Source: Amycolatopsis sp. MtRt-6
GTDB taxonomy: Bacteria > Actinomycetota > Actinomycetes > Mycobacteriales > Pseudonocardiaceae
Length of the DNA stretch: 64,000 nucleotides
NCBI RefSeq assembly: GCF_017308975.1
Contig: NZ_JADWPD010000006.1
Coordinates: forward strand, 1 to 64,000
Direction of reading: 5' to 3'
The notes beneath the pieces were generated by a model. It did not search any database, was not told the DNA's origin, and saw nothing but the letters and a program-made list of their open reading frames with translations. Within the stretch, counting starts at the first letter, position 1. Each line of letters starts with the position of its first letter. Shown piece after piece: positions 55,343 to 64,000 of the stretch. A program made the position numbers and the translations under genes.

Positions 55343-55948
55343 ATGGCTCGTTACACCGGCCCCGCGACGCGTATTTCGCGTCGCCTCAAGGTTGACCTCA
55401 TCGGCGGCGACCAGGCTTTCGAGCGTCGCCCCTACCCGCCGGGCCAGCACGGCCGCGGGCGCATCAAGGAGTCCGAGTACCTCCTGCAGTCGCAGGAGAA
55501 GCAGAAGGCTCGCTACACCTACGGCGTTCTCGAGCGTCAGTTCGTCCGGTACTACAAGGAAGCCGTCCGGCGTCCGGGCAAGACCGGTGAGAACCTGCTG
55601 CAGATCCTCGAGTCCCGCCTGGACAACGTGATCTACCGCGCCGGCATCGCCCGCACCCGCCGTCAGGCGCGTCAGCTGGTGAGCCACGGCCACTTCCTGG
55701 TCAACGGCCAGAAGGTGAACGTCCCGTCGTTCCAGGTCACCAAGTGGGACATCATCGACGTGCGGCCGAAGTCCATGGGCATGCTGCCGTTCGTGGCGGC
55801 GAAGGAGTCCTTCGGCGACCGCCCGATCCCGGCGTGGCTGCAGGTCGTCCAGTCCAACCTCCGCGTGCTGGTCCACCAGCTCCCGGAGCGCGCGCAGATC
55901 GACGTTCCGGTTCAGGAACAGCTGATCGTCGAGCTCTACTCGAAGTAG
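55343..55948 (+). CDS. rpsD: 30S ribosomal protein S4
   Basis: The 201-residue protein has the S4 RNA-binding domain (LDNVIYRAGIARTRRQARQL, VSHGHFLVNGQKVN). The Cys-free N-terminus lacks a zinc site. Confidence 0.98.
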   Translation: MARYTGPATRISRRLKVDLIGGDQAFERRPYPPGQHGRGRIKESEYLLQSQEKQKARYTYGVLERQFVRYYKEAVRRPGKTGENLLQILESRLDNVIYRAGIARTRRQARQLVSHGHFLVNGQKVNVPSFQVTKWDIIDVRPKSMGMLPFVAAKESFGDRPIPAWLQVVQSNLRVLVHQLPERAQIDVPVQEQLIVELYSK

Positions 55949-55970
55949 TCCGGCCCCGGCTGGAGTACGG

Positions 55971-55997
55971 GCGGCGGCGCAACAGGTGCGCCGCCGC
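55971..55997. other. Perfect 11-bp hairpin between rpsD and rpoA
   Basis: GCGGCGGCGCA (55971-55981), loop ACAGG, TGCGCCGCCGC (55987-55997). No T-run; probably a processing or partial attenuation site that lets rpoA be expressed differently from r-protein genes. Confidence 0.55.
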
Positions 55998-56054
55998 CGC
56001 GCCATCCCTTCGACGTCATATGGCGGGCGTCGTCTGGAAAGGAACTAGGAAGAA

Positions 56055-57125
56055 ATGCTGATTTCCCAGCGGCCGGCTCTCGGCGAAGAGACGGTCAACG
56101 AGACCCGCTCCCGGTTCACCATCGAACCGCTGGAGCCCGGCTTCGGCTACACGCTCGGCAACTCGCTGCGTCGTACGCTGCTGTCGTCCATCCCGGGCGC
56201 GGCCGTGACGAGCATCCGCATCGACGGCGTGCTGCACGAGTTCACCACCGTTCCCGGGGTGAAGGAAGACGTCACCGACATCATCCTGAACCTCAAGGAG
56301 CTCGTGGTGTCCTCGGAAGAGGACGAGCCGGTCACCATGTACCTGCGCAAGCAGGGCCCCGGTGAGGTCACGGCGGCCGACATCGTGCCGCCGGCGGGTG
56401 TCACCGTGCACAACCCGGATCTGCACATCGCGTCGCTGAACGGCAAGGGCAAGCTCGAGATCGAGCTCGTCGTCGAGCGCGGCCGCGGTTACGTTCCGGC
56501 CCTGCAGAACAAGCAGGCGGGCGCGGAGATCGGCCGGATCCCGGTCGACTCGATCTACTCGCCGGTGCTCAAGGTGACCTACAAGGTCGAGGCCACCCGT
56601 GTCGAGCAGCGCACCGACTTCGACAAGCTGATCCTGGACGTCGAGACCAAGCCGTCGATCACGCCGCGCGACGCGGTCGCGTCGGCCGGCAAGACGCTGG
56701 TGGAGCTGTTCGGTCTCGCCCGCGAGCTGAACGTCGACGCCGAGGGCATCGAGATCGGCCCGTCGCCGCAGGAGGCGGACACCATCGCCGCCTACGCGAT
56801 GCCGATCGAGGACCTGGACCTCACCGTCCGGTCGTACAACTGCCTCAAGCGCGAGGGCATCCACACGGTGGGCGAGCTCGTCTCGCGCAGCGAGGCGGAC
56901 CTGCTCGACATCCGCAACTTCGGCGCCAAGTCGATCGACGAGGTCAAGCTCAAGCTCGTCGGCCTCGGCCTCGCGCTGAAGGACAGCCCGCCCGGGTTCG
57001 ACCCGACCGCGGCGGCCGCCAGCTACGACGGTGAAGGCTGGTCGGAGGGTGTCGGCAGCATCGCCGACGGGATTTCGGACGGCCACGACGATGGCCAGGA
57101 CTACGCAGAGACCGAGCAGCTCTGA
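56055..57125 (+). CDS. rpoA: RNA polymerase alpha subunit
   Basis: The 356-residue subunit has the N-terminal dimerisation domain ([20 protein letters not shown]) and the C-terminal domain ([20 protein letters not shown]) that contacts UP elements and activators. ATG with AGGAAG upstream. Confidence 0.98.
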   Translation: MLISQRPALGEETVNETRSRFTIEPLEPGFGYTLGNSLRRTLLSSIPGAAVTSIRIDGVLHEFTTVPGVKEDVTDIILNLKELVVSSEEDEPVTMYLRKQGPGEVTAADIVPPAGVTVHNPDLHIASLNGKGKLEIELVVERGRGYVPALQNKQAGAEIGRIPVDSIYSPVLKVTYKVEATRVEQRTDFDKLILDVETKPSITPRDAVASAGKTLVELFGLARELNVDAEGIEIGPSPQEADTIAAYAMPIEDLDLTVRSYNCLKREGIHTVGELVSRSEADLLDIRNFGAKSIDEVKLKLVGLGLALKDSPPGFDPTAAAASYDGEGWSEGVGSIADGISDGHDDGQDYAETEQL

Positions 57126-57166
57126 GGCCGTGTGCCTGGACGCTGTGAGCTGAACTAGGAGAACCA

Positions 57167-57724
57167 ATGCCCACCCCTACCAAGGGAGCCCGGCTCGGCG
57201 GGTCGTCCGCGCACGAGCGGCTGATCCTGGCCAACTTGGCCACGCAGCTGTTCGAGCACGGCAAGATCACGACCACCGAGGCGAAGGCCCGCCGGGTCCG
57301 CCCGCTGGCCGAGAAGCTGATCACGAAGGCGAAGCGGGGCGACCTGCACAACCGCCGTCAGGTGCAGAAGGTCGTCCGTGACAAGGACGTCCTGCACAAG
57401 CTGTTCGCCGAGATCGGTCCGCACTTCGCGGAGCGCGCGGGTGGCTACACCCGGATCACCAAGACGATGCCGCGCAAGGGCGACAACGCCGCCATGGCCG
57501 TCATCGAGCTGGTGGCCGAGAAGACGGTGACTTCGGAAGCCGAGCGCGCTCGCAAGACGAAGTTCGCCAAGGACGAGAAGGCCGCCGCCCCGGTTGCCGA
57601 GGAGACCGCCACCGAGGCGCCCGCCGCTTCGGAGGAGGCTCCGGCCGCCGAGGAGGCCAAGGCCGAGGAGACCACCGAGGCTCCCGCCTCGGAGGCGACC
57701 GACGCCGACGCCAAGAAGGACTGA
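57167..57724 (+). CDS. rplQ: 50S ribosomal protein L17 with acidic tail
   Basis: The L17 core ([21 protein letters not shown]) fills residues 1-120; the remaining 65 residues are an Ala/Glu/Pro-rich acidic extension ([16 protein letters not shown]) typical of actinomycetes. 185 residues. Confidence 0.97.
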   Translation: MPTPTKGARLGGSSAHERLILANLATQLFEHGKITTTEAKARRVRPLAEKLITKAKRGDLHNRRQVQKVVRDKDVLHKLFAEIGPHFAERAGGYTRITKTMPRKGDNAAMAVIELVAEKTVTSEAERARKTKFAKDEKAAAPVAEETATEAPAASEEAPAAEEAKAEETTEAPASEATDADAKKD

Positions 57725-57728
57725 CGTC

Positions 57729-58625
57729 CTGACGGCCGATTCGACACCGGACGAGCCCGCCACTCCCCCCGGGGAGGGCGGGCTCGTTCGTCTGCGCCTG
57801 GACGTCTCCTACGACGGCACGGACTTCTCGGGCTGGGCCCGGCAGCCGGGCCGCCGGACGGTCCAAGGCCTCCTGGAGGAGGCACTGCGGAAGCAGCCGC
57901 CCGGGTCCGCCGTGCCGAAGTCGGTCGTCGTGGCGGGCCGCACGGACGCCGGCGTGCACGCGACCGGCCAGGTGGTCCACGTCGACGTGGTGCCCCTTTC
58001 CGAGCCCTCAGGCCGCATTCCCGTGTCTCCCGAGGGCATCCCGGACCTGACGCGCATGGTGGGCCGGTGGAACCGTCTCCTGCCGGGCGACGTGCGCGTG
58101 CTGGGTGCCCGGATCGCGCCCGAGGGCTTCGACGCCCGGTTCTCCGCGATCCGCCGTCACTACCGCTACCGCGTCTCGGACGCGCCCTGGGGCGTGGACC
58201 CGCTGCGCCGCCACGACACGCTGGCCTGGAACCGTCCACTGTCGACGGACGCGATGAACGCGGCGGCCGCGGAACTGCTGGGCCTGCACGACTTCGCGGC
58301 GTACTGCAAGCAACGCGACACGGGCACGACGATCCGCGAGCTGCAGCGTCTGGAGTGGACGCGGGTGGACGACCACCTGCTGGAGGTCCGGGTCTCGGCG
58401 GACGCGTTCTGCCACTCGATGGTCCGCAGCCTGGTGGGGGTGCTGCTGTTGGTCGGCGACGGCCGCCGCACCGACGCGTGGCCTGGGAAGGTCCTGGAGA
58501 GCGGCATCCGCGACAGCGCGGTGGCCCCGGCCCACGGCCTCACGCTCCTGGGCGTCGACTACCCGCCGGACGGCGAACTCGCGGCCCGCGCGGAGCAGAC
58601 GAGGAACGTCCGCACCTCGCGCTAG
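57729..58625 (+). CDS. truA: tRNA pseudouridine synthase A, probable CTG start
   Basis: The enzyme makes pseudouridine 38-40 in the tRNA anticodon arm. RLDVSYDGTDFSGWARQP and the catalytic Asp in VVAGRTDAGVHA are clear; C-terminal motifs include FCHSMVRSLVG. Between the rplQ stop and the conserved core there is no in-frame ATG, GTG or TTG; CTG 57729 has AAGGA at 9-nt spacing and gives 298 residues. A start within rplQ is the alternative. Confidence 0.93.
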   Translation: MTADSTPDEPATPPGEGGLVRLRLDVSYDGTDFSGWARQPGRRTVQGLLEEALRKQPPGSAVPKSVVVAGRTDAGVHATGQVVHVDVVPLSEPSGRIPVSPEGIPDLTRMVGRWNRLLPGDVRVLGARIAPEGFDARFSAIRRHYRYRVSDAPWGVDPLRRHDTLAWNRPLSTDAMNAAAAELLGLHDFAAYCKQRDTGTTIRELQRLEWTRVDDHLLEVRVSADAFCHSMVRSLVGVLLLVGDGRRTDAWPGKVLESGIRDSAVAPAHGLTLLGVDYPPDGELAARAEQTRNVRTSR

Positions 58626-58731
58626 CGATCGACGGAACTACCTTGCGCATCGGTCGCAAGGGCATGGCATCCCGCACCGCCCCCGGATTACCTTCTGGCG
58701 CGGCATTTCAGCCGACGGGAAGGGTGGGAAC

Positions 58732-59082
58732 ATGAATCGCAAGAAGGCCTGGTTCGCGGGCGCGGCCGCGGCGGTCACGGTGTCGGCCGGCACGCTGGTG
58801 CTGACCGCCGGACCGGCCGCCGCCGCGGGCTGCTCGGCGCCGGGGGACAAGTCCTGCGTGGCCACCACGTACCAGACCTCGGCCGTCCGGAGCATCCGCG
58901 TCAACGGAAGGTGCCTGACGGGCCCGTCGGGCCACCACCCGGACGTTCTCGTCGACCGGTTCGGCACACCGGACGTGCAGACGTACGCCGGGACCAGGTG
59001 TGAGAGCAGCAGCCACAACTCCGCGGCGGTCCGCTGGGGCAGCGAGGACGCCGAGCACTTCCGCTGGGTGCGGATCGCCTAG
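58732..59082 (+). CDS. Small secreted Cys-containing protein
   Basis: The 116-residue protein has a Sec signal peptide (MNRKKAWFAGAAAAVTVSAG, cleavage near GPAAAA) and a mature part of about 84 residues with four Cys (GCSAP, KSCVA, GRCLT, TRCES), likely two disulfides. GGGAAGGGTGGGAA precedes the ATG. No family recognised. Confidence 0.7.
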   Translation: MNRKKAWFAGAAAAVTVSAGTLVLTAGPAAAAGCSAPGDKSCVATTYQTSAVRSIRVNGRCLTGPSGHHPDVLVDRFGTPDVQTYAGTRCESSSHNSAAVRWGSEDAEHFRWVRIA

Positions 59083-59102
59083 CGTCGCGGCCCACCGACG
59101 AC

Positions 59103-59138
59103 GAAGCGGGTGGCTCCCCGAGAGGAACCACCCGCTTC
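59103..59138. terminator. Bidirectional terminator
   Basis: GAAGCGGGTGG (59103-59113) pairs with CCACCCGCTTC (59128-59138) between convergent genes. Confidence 0.8.
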
Positions 59139-59156
59139 CGGCTGTCCGAAGAGGAC

Positions 59157-59876
59157 TCAGTCGCCGCGGCGGACCGGGCCGAGGAGCTGCTGCTCCTTGC
59201 CCGTCGTCACCAGGCGAAGCGGTCGCCAGAGGTTGCGGCCGAGGGCCACCACCTGGTCGTCCTTCAACGTCGTCAGCTGGCGCATCATCTGGGGCGGCAG
59301 CCGCCAGATGCGGGCCGCCAGCTCGGCCTGGCCGGCCGGGAGGCGCTGCATCAGCACCAGGTCGGCCGCGTTGGCCGTCGCGCCCGCCTGCGGGTGCAGG
59401 TACGGGAGCACGTAGACCGTCGTCTGCCAGGGCGAGCGGGGCGGGAACAGGTCCTGCGGGGTCGGGCCGCCGTCGGTCACCACCAGCAGCGGCGCGTCCT
59501 CCGACGGCCGCGGCAGCTCGACCGGCGACAGCCGGCGGATCTGCACCAGCGGCGAGGGCCGCCCGTCGCGGCTGCCCGCCGCCCGGGACAGCACCTGCCA
59601 CTCGGTCGGGCGCCCGGTCGCGACCACGACCCACGCGCCGACCGCCATCGCCCGCATGGCCACCTGGCGGGCCAGGTACAGCCCGCCGACCAGCACGATC
59701 CGGGTGGGGGTGGAGCGCAGCGCCGAGATCGTCAGCGGCTCGCCCTTGAGGCCCGAGCCGAGCACGATGCCCCCGCGGTCACCCGACGGGCTGATCGCGT
59801 CGAGCATGGCGGGGTCGACCGTGAACTCCGGTGCCACGCCGCTGTTCTGCCCGGCGTCACGGACGCGGGAACTCAT
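59157..59876 (-). CDS. ESX-locus-associated protein of unknown function
   Basis: The 239-residue protein has a hydrophobic, possibly nucleotide-binding-like segment TRIVLVGGLYLARQVAMRAM and VVVATGRPTEWQVL, resembling a degenerate P-loop or FHA-linked protein found next to eccE in Pseudonocardiales. Its ATG overlaps the eccE stop (ATGA), so it is in the same transcript. Confidence 0.75.
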   Translation of the reverse strand: MSSRVRDAGQNSGVAPEFTVDPAMLDAISPSGDRGGIVLGSGLKGEPLTISALRSTPTRIVLVGGLYLARQVAMRAMAVGAWVVVATGRPTEWQVLSRAAGSRDGRPSPLVQIRRLSPVELPRPSEDAPLLVVTDGGPTPQDLFPPRSPWQTTVYVLPYLHPQAGATANAADLVLMQRLPAGQAELAARIWRLPPQMMRQLTTLKDDQVVALGRNLWRPLRLVTTGKEQQLLGPVRRGD

Positions 59877-61624
59877 GCTGTGCCTCCGATCGGCAACGTC
59901 GCGGCGAACGCGGAAACCTGCAGCCCGCGCAGCGGCGTCAGGTCGACGCCCAGCCGCTCGGACAGTCCCTGCAGCCGCTGGTCGGCGGCGTCGAGCTCAC
60001 GCGGGTTCCGCGCGCTCAGCCGGACGACGCCGCGCAGCCCGATCTTGCCCTCGTCGGACGCGGGCGAGATCGACATCGCGAGCGTGGCCGACAGCGCGCG
60101 GACGCTCGTCAGCGCGTTCAGGCTGCTGCTGACCTTGCCCTTCGGCCAGCCGGTGATGGCGTAGCTCGCGTGCCCGATGCCGGCCGCGGTCACACCGGAC
60201 CAGCGCTCCTGCAGCGTCACCTTGGCGGGTGAACCGGCGACGGCGGTCAGCTCCGCGGCCGAGATGCCGGCGCGCAGCAGCTCGTCCGGGTCGAGCGGCC
60301 GCGTCGGCACGCCCTGGGACTCCAGCGCGTTGCGCACCCGCGACAGCGCGCCGATGAGCGCGCGGTGGGCGCCGACGACGCCGCCGCCGCGCTCCCGGAT
60401 CGCCGCCGGGCACCGCTTCGGGTCGAGCCGGATCGCCACCCACGTCGTCCGCCGCGCCGCCGCGGGCAGCGGGCCCAGCACCTCCATGTAGGAGCTGAGC
60501 GCCGGCGAGTCCGACGGCAGCGCCGCGCTGCCCGGGTAGCAGTGCCAGATCATCTGGATGGAGTCGAGGACCACACCGCGGTCTTCGAGGCAGGGCGCCA
60601 GCGCCGACAGCGGCAGGCTCGGTGCCCCGTCCGCCTGGGTGATCAACGCCGGCGCCGGCTCGACGAGCAGCACCGCCGTCCAGGTGCCGTCGTTCCAGGC
60701 GAGCCCGACCTGCTGGCGTTCGTGGTCGACGCCGTGGGCCACGACGAGGTCCGGCACGGCGATGCGCAGCAGGTTCACCCGCGCGTCGTCCGGACCGGTG
60801 ACCGTGGTCTCTTCGGCGGCCATGGCTTCGACGCTGCTGGGCGGCAGCGGGGTGGCGACGCGGTCGTGCGAGCGGAAGCTGTAGCGCAGCGTCAGGCCGA
60901 CCCACTGGGTGAACCAGCGGCCGCGCCACCGCAGCAGCGCGACGATGAGGGCGAAGCCGACGATGCCGATGCTGACGTACTTGAGCGACAGGTTGATCGC
61001 GAGCAGCACGAGGCCGATCGCGAGGCCGACTTCGAGCACGACGAGGTTCGCCACGGGCAGCGGGCCGAGGGTGACGCCGGAGGAGCGCCGCCGCGCGGGC
61101 GGGGCCACCCGGGCCGGGCCGGGCGGGGGAGTGGCGGGACCGCTGTCGTCGGGCCCCTGAGGACCACCAGGGCCGCCGGGACCACCGCCGCCGGGACCGC
61201 CGGGGCCACCGCCGCCAGGGCCACCGGGACCGCCGCCGCCGGGACCACCAGGACCGCCGGGACCACCGCCACCGGGACCACCCGGACCGCCAGGGCCACC
61301 GGGACCGCCGGGACCACCAGGGCCGCCGCCACCAGGACCACCCGGACCGCCGGGACTACCCGGCCCACCCGGACCACCAGGACGTCCGCCAGGGCCGCCG
61401 GGCCCGCCTGGGCCGGGACCGGGGCCACCAGGACCACGAGGAGGCATGCCAGGACCACCGGGCGCGCCGGGAACACCACCGGGCCCACCAGGGCCGCCGG
61501 GAACGCCACCGGGTCCACCGGGACCGCCGGGTCTGCCCGGCCGCGGCGGCGGGCCCGGCGGACGGCCACCGGGCGGCGGGGGCCCGGGCGGGCCAGGCGG
61601 ACGTGGAGGAGTGGTGACGGACAT
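59873..61624 (-). CDS. eccE: Type VII secretion protein EccE with Gly/Pro-rich N-terminus
   Basis: The 583-residue protein opens with about 185 residues of almost pure Pro-Gly repeats (GGPGGPGG type), then two membrane helices (VANLVVLEVGLAIGLVLLAI; VSIGIVGFALIVALL) and the EccE cytoplasmic/periplasmic domain. EccE is the peripheral subunit of the ESX secretion pore. ATG 61624 with GGGGAAGAG upstream; the ORF to 61714 has no ribosome site. Divergent from eccB. Confidence 0.88.
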   Translation of the reverse strand: MSVTTPPRPPGPPGPPPPGGRPPGPPPRPGRPGGPGGPGGVPGGPGGPGGVPGAPGGPGMPPRGPGGPGPGPGGPGGPGGRPGGPGGPGSPGGPGGPGGGGPGGPGGPGGPGGPGGPGGGGPGGPGGPGGGGPGGPGGGGPGGPGGGGPGGPGGPQGPDDSGPATPPPGPARVAPPARRRSSGVTLGPLPVANLVVLEVGLAIGLVLLAINLSLKYVSIGIVGFALIVALLRWRGRWFTQWVGLTLRYSFRSHDRVATPLPPSSVEAMAAEETTVTGPDDARVNLLRIAVPDLVVAHGVDHERQQVGLAWNDGTWTAVLLVEPAPALITQADGAPSLPLSALAPCLEDRGVVLDSIQMIWHCYPGSAALPSDSPALSSYMEVLGPLPAAARRTTWVAIRLDPKRCPAAIRERGGGVVGAHRALIGALSRVRNALESQGVPTRPLDPDELLRAGISAAELTAVAGSPAKVTLQERWSGVTAAGIGHASYAITGWPKGKVSSSLNALTSVRALSATLAMSISPASDEGKIGLRGVVRLSARNPRELDAADQRLQGLSERLGVDLTPLRGLQVSAFAATLPIGGTA

Positions 61625-61780
61625 CCGCGCTTTCTCTTCCCCTCGTGCTTGCTGCGTACCCGGAAGCCGGGTCCCGGGGTGCCCGACACTAGCTTGAGTT
61701 GGTAGAAACCCCACACCAGACGGTCCCCGTACGGCTATCCTGCGGAACCGTACCGCGACGGGGAGAGCTGTAGGTCGAGA

Positions 61781-63412
61781 ATGCCATCAACACCCACGAC
61801 TAAGTCTCAGGTCCAGGCGTATCAGTTCGTCCTACGGCGGATGCAGTCGGCGCTGGTCCGCAGGGACGCCGTGATGCTGCACGACCCGATGCGCACCCAC
61901 ACGCGGGCCACGATCGTGGGCGTCGTGCTGGGCGCGCTCGGCATGATCGTCTTCGTCGTCTGGGGCCTGCTCAGCCCGGCGCCGTCGGTGCCCGAGGCCG
62001 GGAACATCGTGATCGGCGAGCAGTCCGGCACCGTCTACGTCGTGGCGGGCAACCCGAAGAAGCTCATCCCGACCTTCAACCTCGCGTCGGCCCGGCTCCT
62101 GCTGCTGGCGCAGCAGAAGCAGCCGGGCGCGGGCGGTGCGACCGGGGCACCCGCCCCGGCCCCGGCGAGCCCGGCGAGTGTGAAGAATCCCACGGTCGTT
62201 TCCGACGATCAGCTGAAGAACATTCCGCGCGACAAACTGACCGGAATTCCGGACGGTCCGCAGCTGATCCCGTCGGATTCCCAGCGTATTTCCCCCAATT
62301 GGGCGGTCTGCGACCAGGTTCAGCTCGACCCGTCGCTGCCGAACCCCGACACGGGCCGGACCAACACCTACGTTTTCGGCGGTATCGCGCCGAGCGGCCT
62401 CGGCGCCGAGCTGGGCGAGAACGAGGCGCTGCTGGCGAAGGCGGACAACGGCAAGACCTACCTCGTCTACCGGCTGCCGAGCTCCCGGAACCGGCCGAAC
62501 GCGAACACCGTGCGTGCCGAGATCGACGTCGACAACCCGAACGACGCCGTCCGGACGGCGCTGCAGCTGCCGCCGTCGCCGCGGAAGATCACGCAGGGCC
62601 TGCTGAACGCGATCCCCGAGGTCGCGAAGCTGACCCCGCCGAAGATCGCGAACGGCCCGGCCCCGGCGGACTTCGACGGCCTGACCGCCGGCGACGTCTT
62701 CGCGACGCAGCAGGCCGGTCAGCGCGAGCTGAACTACTGGGCGATCACCACGACCGGCATCCAGCGGGTGTCCAACGCCGTCGCCGACATCATCCGCGTC
62801 GCGAAGAACGGCAGCTCCGGCAGCATCCAGACGCTGGGCCTCGACAAGCTCGCCGGCGTGCGCACCCTGCAGCCCACCGACCCGGACTACATCCCGGTCG
62901 ACGACTTCCCGCGCTCGGTGCCGACGGTCCTCGACGCGACGAAGAACTCGTCGGTCGCGTGCCTGGGCTGGTCGCTGGTCGGGTCCGGTCCCGACCAGGA
63001 CGCGCACACGTCGGTGTACGTCGACACGCAGCTGCCCGGCCAGAAAGCCACCGGCGACAAGTTCACCCCGATGGCAGTCACCACGCCGGGCCCGAACCGG
63101 GTGCCGCTCAACGGCTTCTACCTCAAGCCCGGGTTCGCCGCGGTCGTCCAGTCCGCCACCGGCAAGGCCAGCTTCGGCAAGGGCGCGATCCAGCTGATCT
63201 CCGACCGGGGCATCCGCTACAGCGTCCCGGACGCCCAGACCGCGGACGCGATCGGCCTGAACAACCGGCAGCCCGCGCCCGAGTCGATCATCGGCCTGCT
63301 GCCGACCGGGGCGTCGCTGAACACCCAGGACGTGCTGCGGCAGTTCGACGCGGTGCCGATCGACCCGAACGCCGGCGCGTACCCGACCCCGGCCCAGCCG
63401 CCGGGGAACTGA
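61781..63412 (+). CDS. eccB: Type VII secretion protein EccB
   Basis: The 543-residue protein begins with TTKSQVQAYQFVLRRMQSAL and one membrane helix (TIVGVVLGALGMIVFVVWGL), then the extracytoplasmic repeat domain (IGEQSGTVYVVAGNPKKLIP; CLGWSLVGSGPDQ). EccB is a core ESX pore component with an ATPase-like periplasmic fold. ATG 61781. Confidence 0.95.
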   Translation: MPSTPTTKSQVQAYQFVLRRMQSALVRRDAVMLHDPMRTHTRATIVGVVLGALGMIVFVVWGLLSPAPSVPEAGNIVIGEQSGTVYVVAGNPKKLIPTFNLASARLLLLAQQKQPGAGGATGAPAPAPASPASVKNPTVVSDDQLKNIPRDKLTGIPDGPQLIPSDSQRISPNWAVCDQVQLDPSLPNPDTGRTNTYVFGGIAPSGLGAELGENEALLAKADNGKTYLVYRLPSSRNRPNANTVRAEIDVDNPNDAVRTALQLPPSPRKITQGLLNAIPEVAKLTPPKIANGPAPADFDGLTAGDVFATQQAGQRELNYWAITTTGIQRVSNAVADIIRVAKNGSSGSIQTLGLDKLAGVRTLQPTDPDYIPVDDFPRSVPTVLDATKNSSVACLGWSLVGSGPDQDAHTSVYVDTQLPGQKATGDKFTPMAVTTPGPNRVPLNGFYLKPGFAAVVQSATGKASFGKGAIQLISDRGIRYSVPDAQTADAIGLNNRQPAPESIIGLLPTGASLNTQDVLRQFDAVPIDPNAGAYPTPAQPPGN

Positions 63413-63461
63413 GCGGAACCGCCGTCCGGCGGCGGGCGTCCCACGCTCGTAGGTCTTTTTC

Positions 63462-63794
63462 GTGAGCGGAGGTGCCGTGGCCGGCTTGAGGATGGACGGC
63501 GTCGTCGTCGCCCGGTACGCCGAGACGGCGGAGGCCGCCGCGGCCGACCTGGACGCGGCGGCGGCCGAGGTCGGCGGCGACGTCACCGCGGAGTCCTACG
63601 GGACGCTGGGGGCGCAGATCGGCCTCGGCGAGTCGTACGGCCGCGCGGCGGGGGCGTTGCGGCGGCAGCTGGCCGACGGCGCCGAGGCGCTGCGCTCGGC
63701 CGCGGAGGCGCTGCGGCAGGTGACGGTCCGCCACGGCGGGCAGGACGAGGAAGCCGCGGAGCTGATCAAGCGGGCCGGGAGGCTCGAGGGATGA
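63462..63794 (+). CDS. Small ESX-associated helical protein (EspC/WXG-like)
   Basis: The 110-residue Ala-rich helical protein (VVVARYAETAEAAAADLDAA; YGRAAGALRRQLADGAEALR) resembles ESX substrate chaperone or EspC-like proteins. GTG 63462 is the longest start; GTG 63477 sits just after GGAGG and may be the true one. Its TGA overlaps the next ATG. Confidence 0.75.
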   Translation: MSGGAVAGLRMDGVVVARYAETAEAAAADLDAAAAEVGGDVTAESYGTLGAQIGLGESYGRAAGALRRQLADGAEALRSAAEALRQVTVRHGGQDEEAAELIKRAGRLEG

Positions 63795-64000
63795 CGACTT
63801 CGGTGCCGGTGCCCGCCGGCGAGGACATCACGGCGGCGGCCGAGCCGTACCTGGCGTACCTCACGGACCTGTCGGGGCAGCTGGGCGTGATCGACCCCGT
63901 CGAGACGTACTTCCGCCCGCTGCTCGGCCGCTGGGCCGATCTCGGCGCGGAAGCGGACCGCCTGCGCCAGGCCGCCTCGGTCGCGGCCGAGGTGTCGGCG
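63791..64000 (+). CDS. ESX-associated protein, cut by window edge
   Basis: The first 70 residues (MTTSVPVPAGEDITAAAEPY, then FRPLLGRWADLGAEADRLRQ) are helical with a W-containing turn, as in WXG-like substrates. ATG overlaps the upstream stop (ATGA). The C-terminus is outside the window. Confidence 0.6.
   Translation, partial: MTTSVPVPAGEDITAAAEPYLAYLTDLSGQLGVIDPVETYFRPLLGRWADLGAEADRLRQAASVAAEVSA

Overview
The window is high-GC actinomycete DNA and almost certainly comes from an Amycolatopsis-type rifamycin producer. The basis is the gene set: a late-rifamycin (ansamycin) block (FAD monooxygenase, PapA5-like acyltransferase, RifR-type thioesterase with the catalytic serine at residue 94, two P450s, split transketolase Rif15A/B, RifJ aminodehydroquinase, LuxR-type RifZ) lies immediately upstream of rpoB. 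That RpoB carries several substitutions in the rifampicin-binding region, including Asn at E. coli position 531. No database search was possible, so the species is inference.

Layout. 1-217: edge with a strong hairpin and REP-like repeats. 218-8744: end of the rifamycin cluster in four transcription units (P450-rifR-rif20-rif19 leftward; rif15A-rif15B rightward; P450 leftward; rifJ rightward). Both divergent intergenic regions carry pairs of an 18-bp motif set 20-21 bp from -10-like hexamers, probably the pathway activator's operator. 9244-10521: rifZ, with a CRP-like palindrome upstream. 11398-18903: rpoB-rpoC. 19070-22438: tandem duplicate of a secreted, sortase-anchored B-repeat protein; copy 1 is frameshifted and has lost its anchor. 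22491-24969: broken VanX-like dipeptidase, Lrp regulator, MFS exporter. 25272-29305: four-gene operon of unknown function (secreted selenium-binding-protein-like beta-propeller, polytopic membrane protein, two tiny paralogous secreted peptides). 29345-33093: GNAT acetyltransferase, small membrane protein, leftward type VII secretion substrate module, short ORF.

33634-58625 is the ribosomal super-locus: rpsL-rpsG-fusA-tuf; S10 and spc operons (rpsJ to rplO); an insertion between rplO and secY of two paralogous membrane proteins (one with a perfect 45-bp coding minisatellite) and a LysE exporter; secY-adk-map; infA-rpmJ-rpsM-[unrecognised 61-aa ORF]-rpsK-rpsD-rpoA-rplQ-truA. 58732-64000: small secreted protein, then the edge of an ESX/type VII secretion locus (eccE leftward; eccB and WXG-like proteins rightward, the last cut by the window).

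How it fits together: the cluster edge makes the 3-amino-5-hydroxybenzoate precursor step (RifJ) and late tailoring (Rif15/16, Rif20), edits the PKS (RifR), switches itself on (RifZ), and sits beside the altered target gene rpoB, so antibiotic, regulator and self-resistance are physically linked. The rest is housekeeping transcription and translation with lineage-specific insertions.
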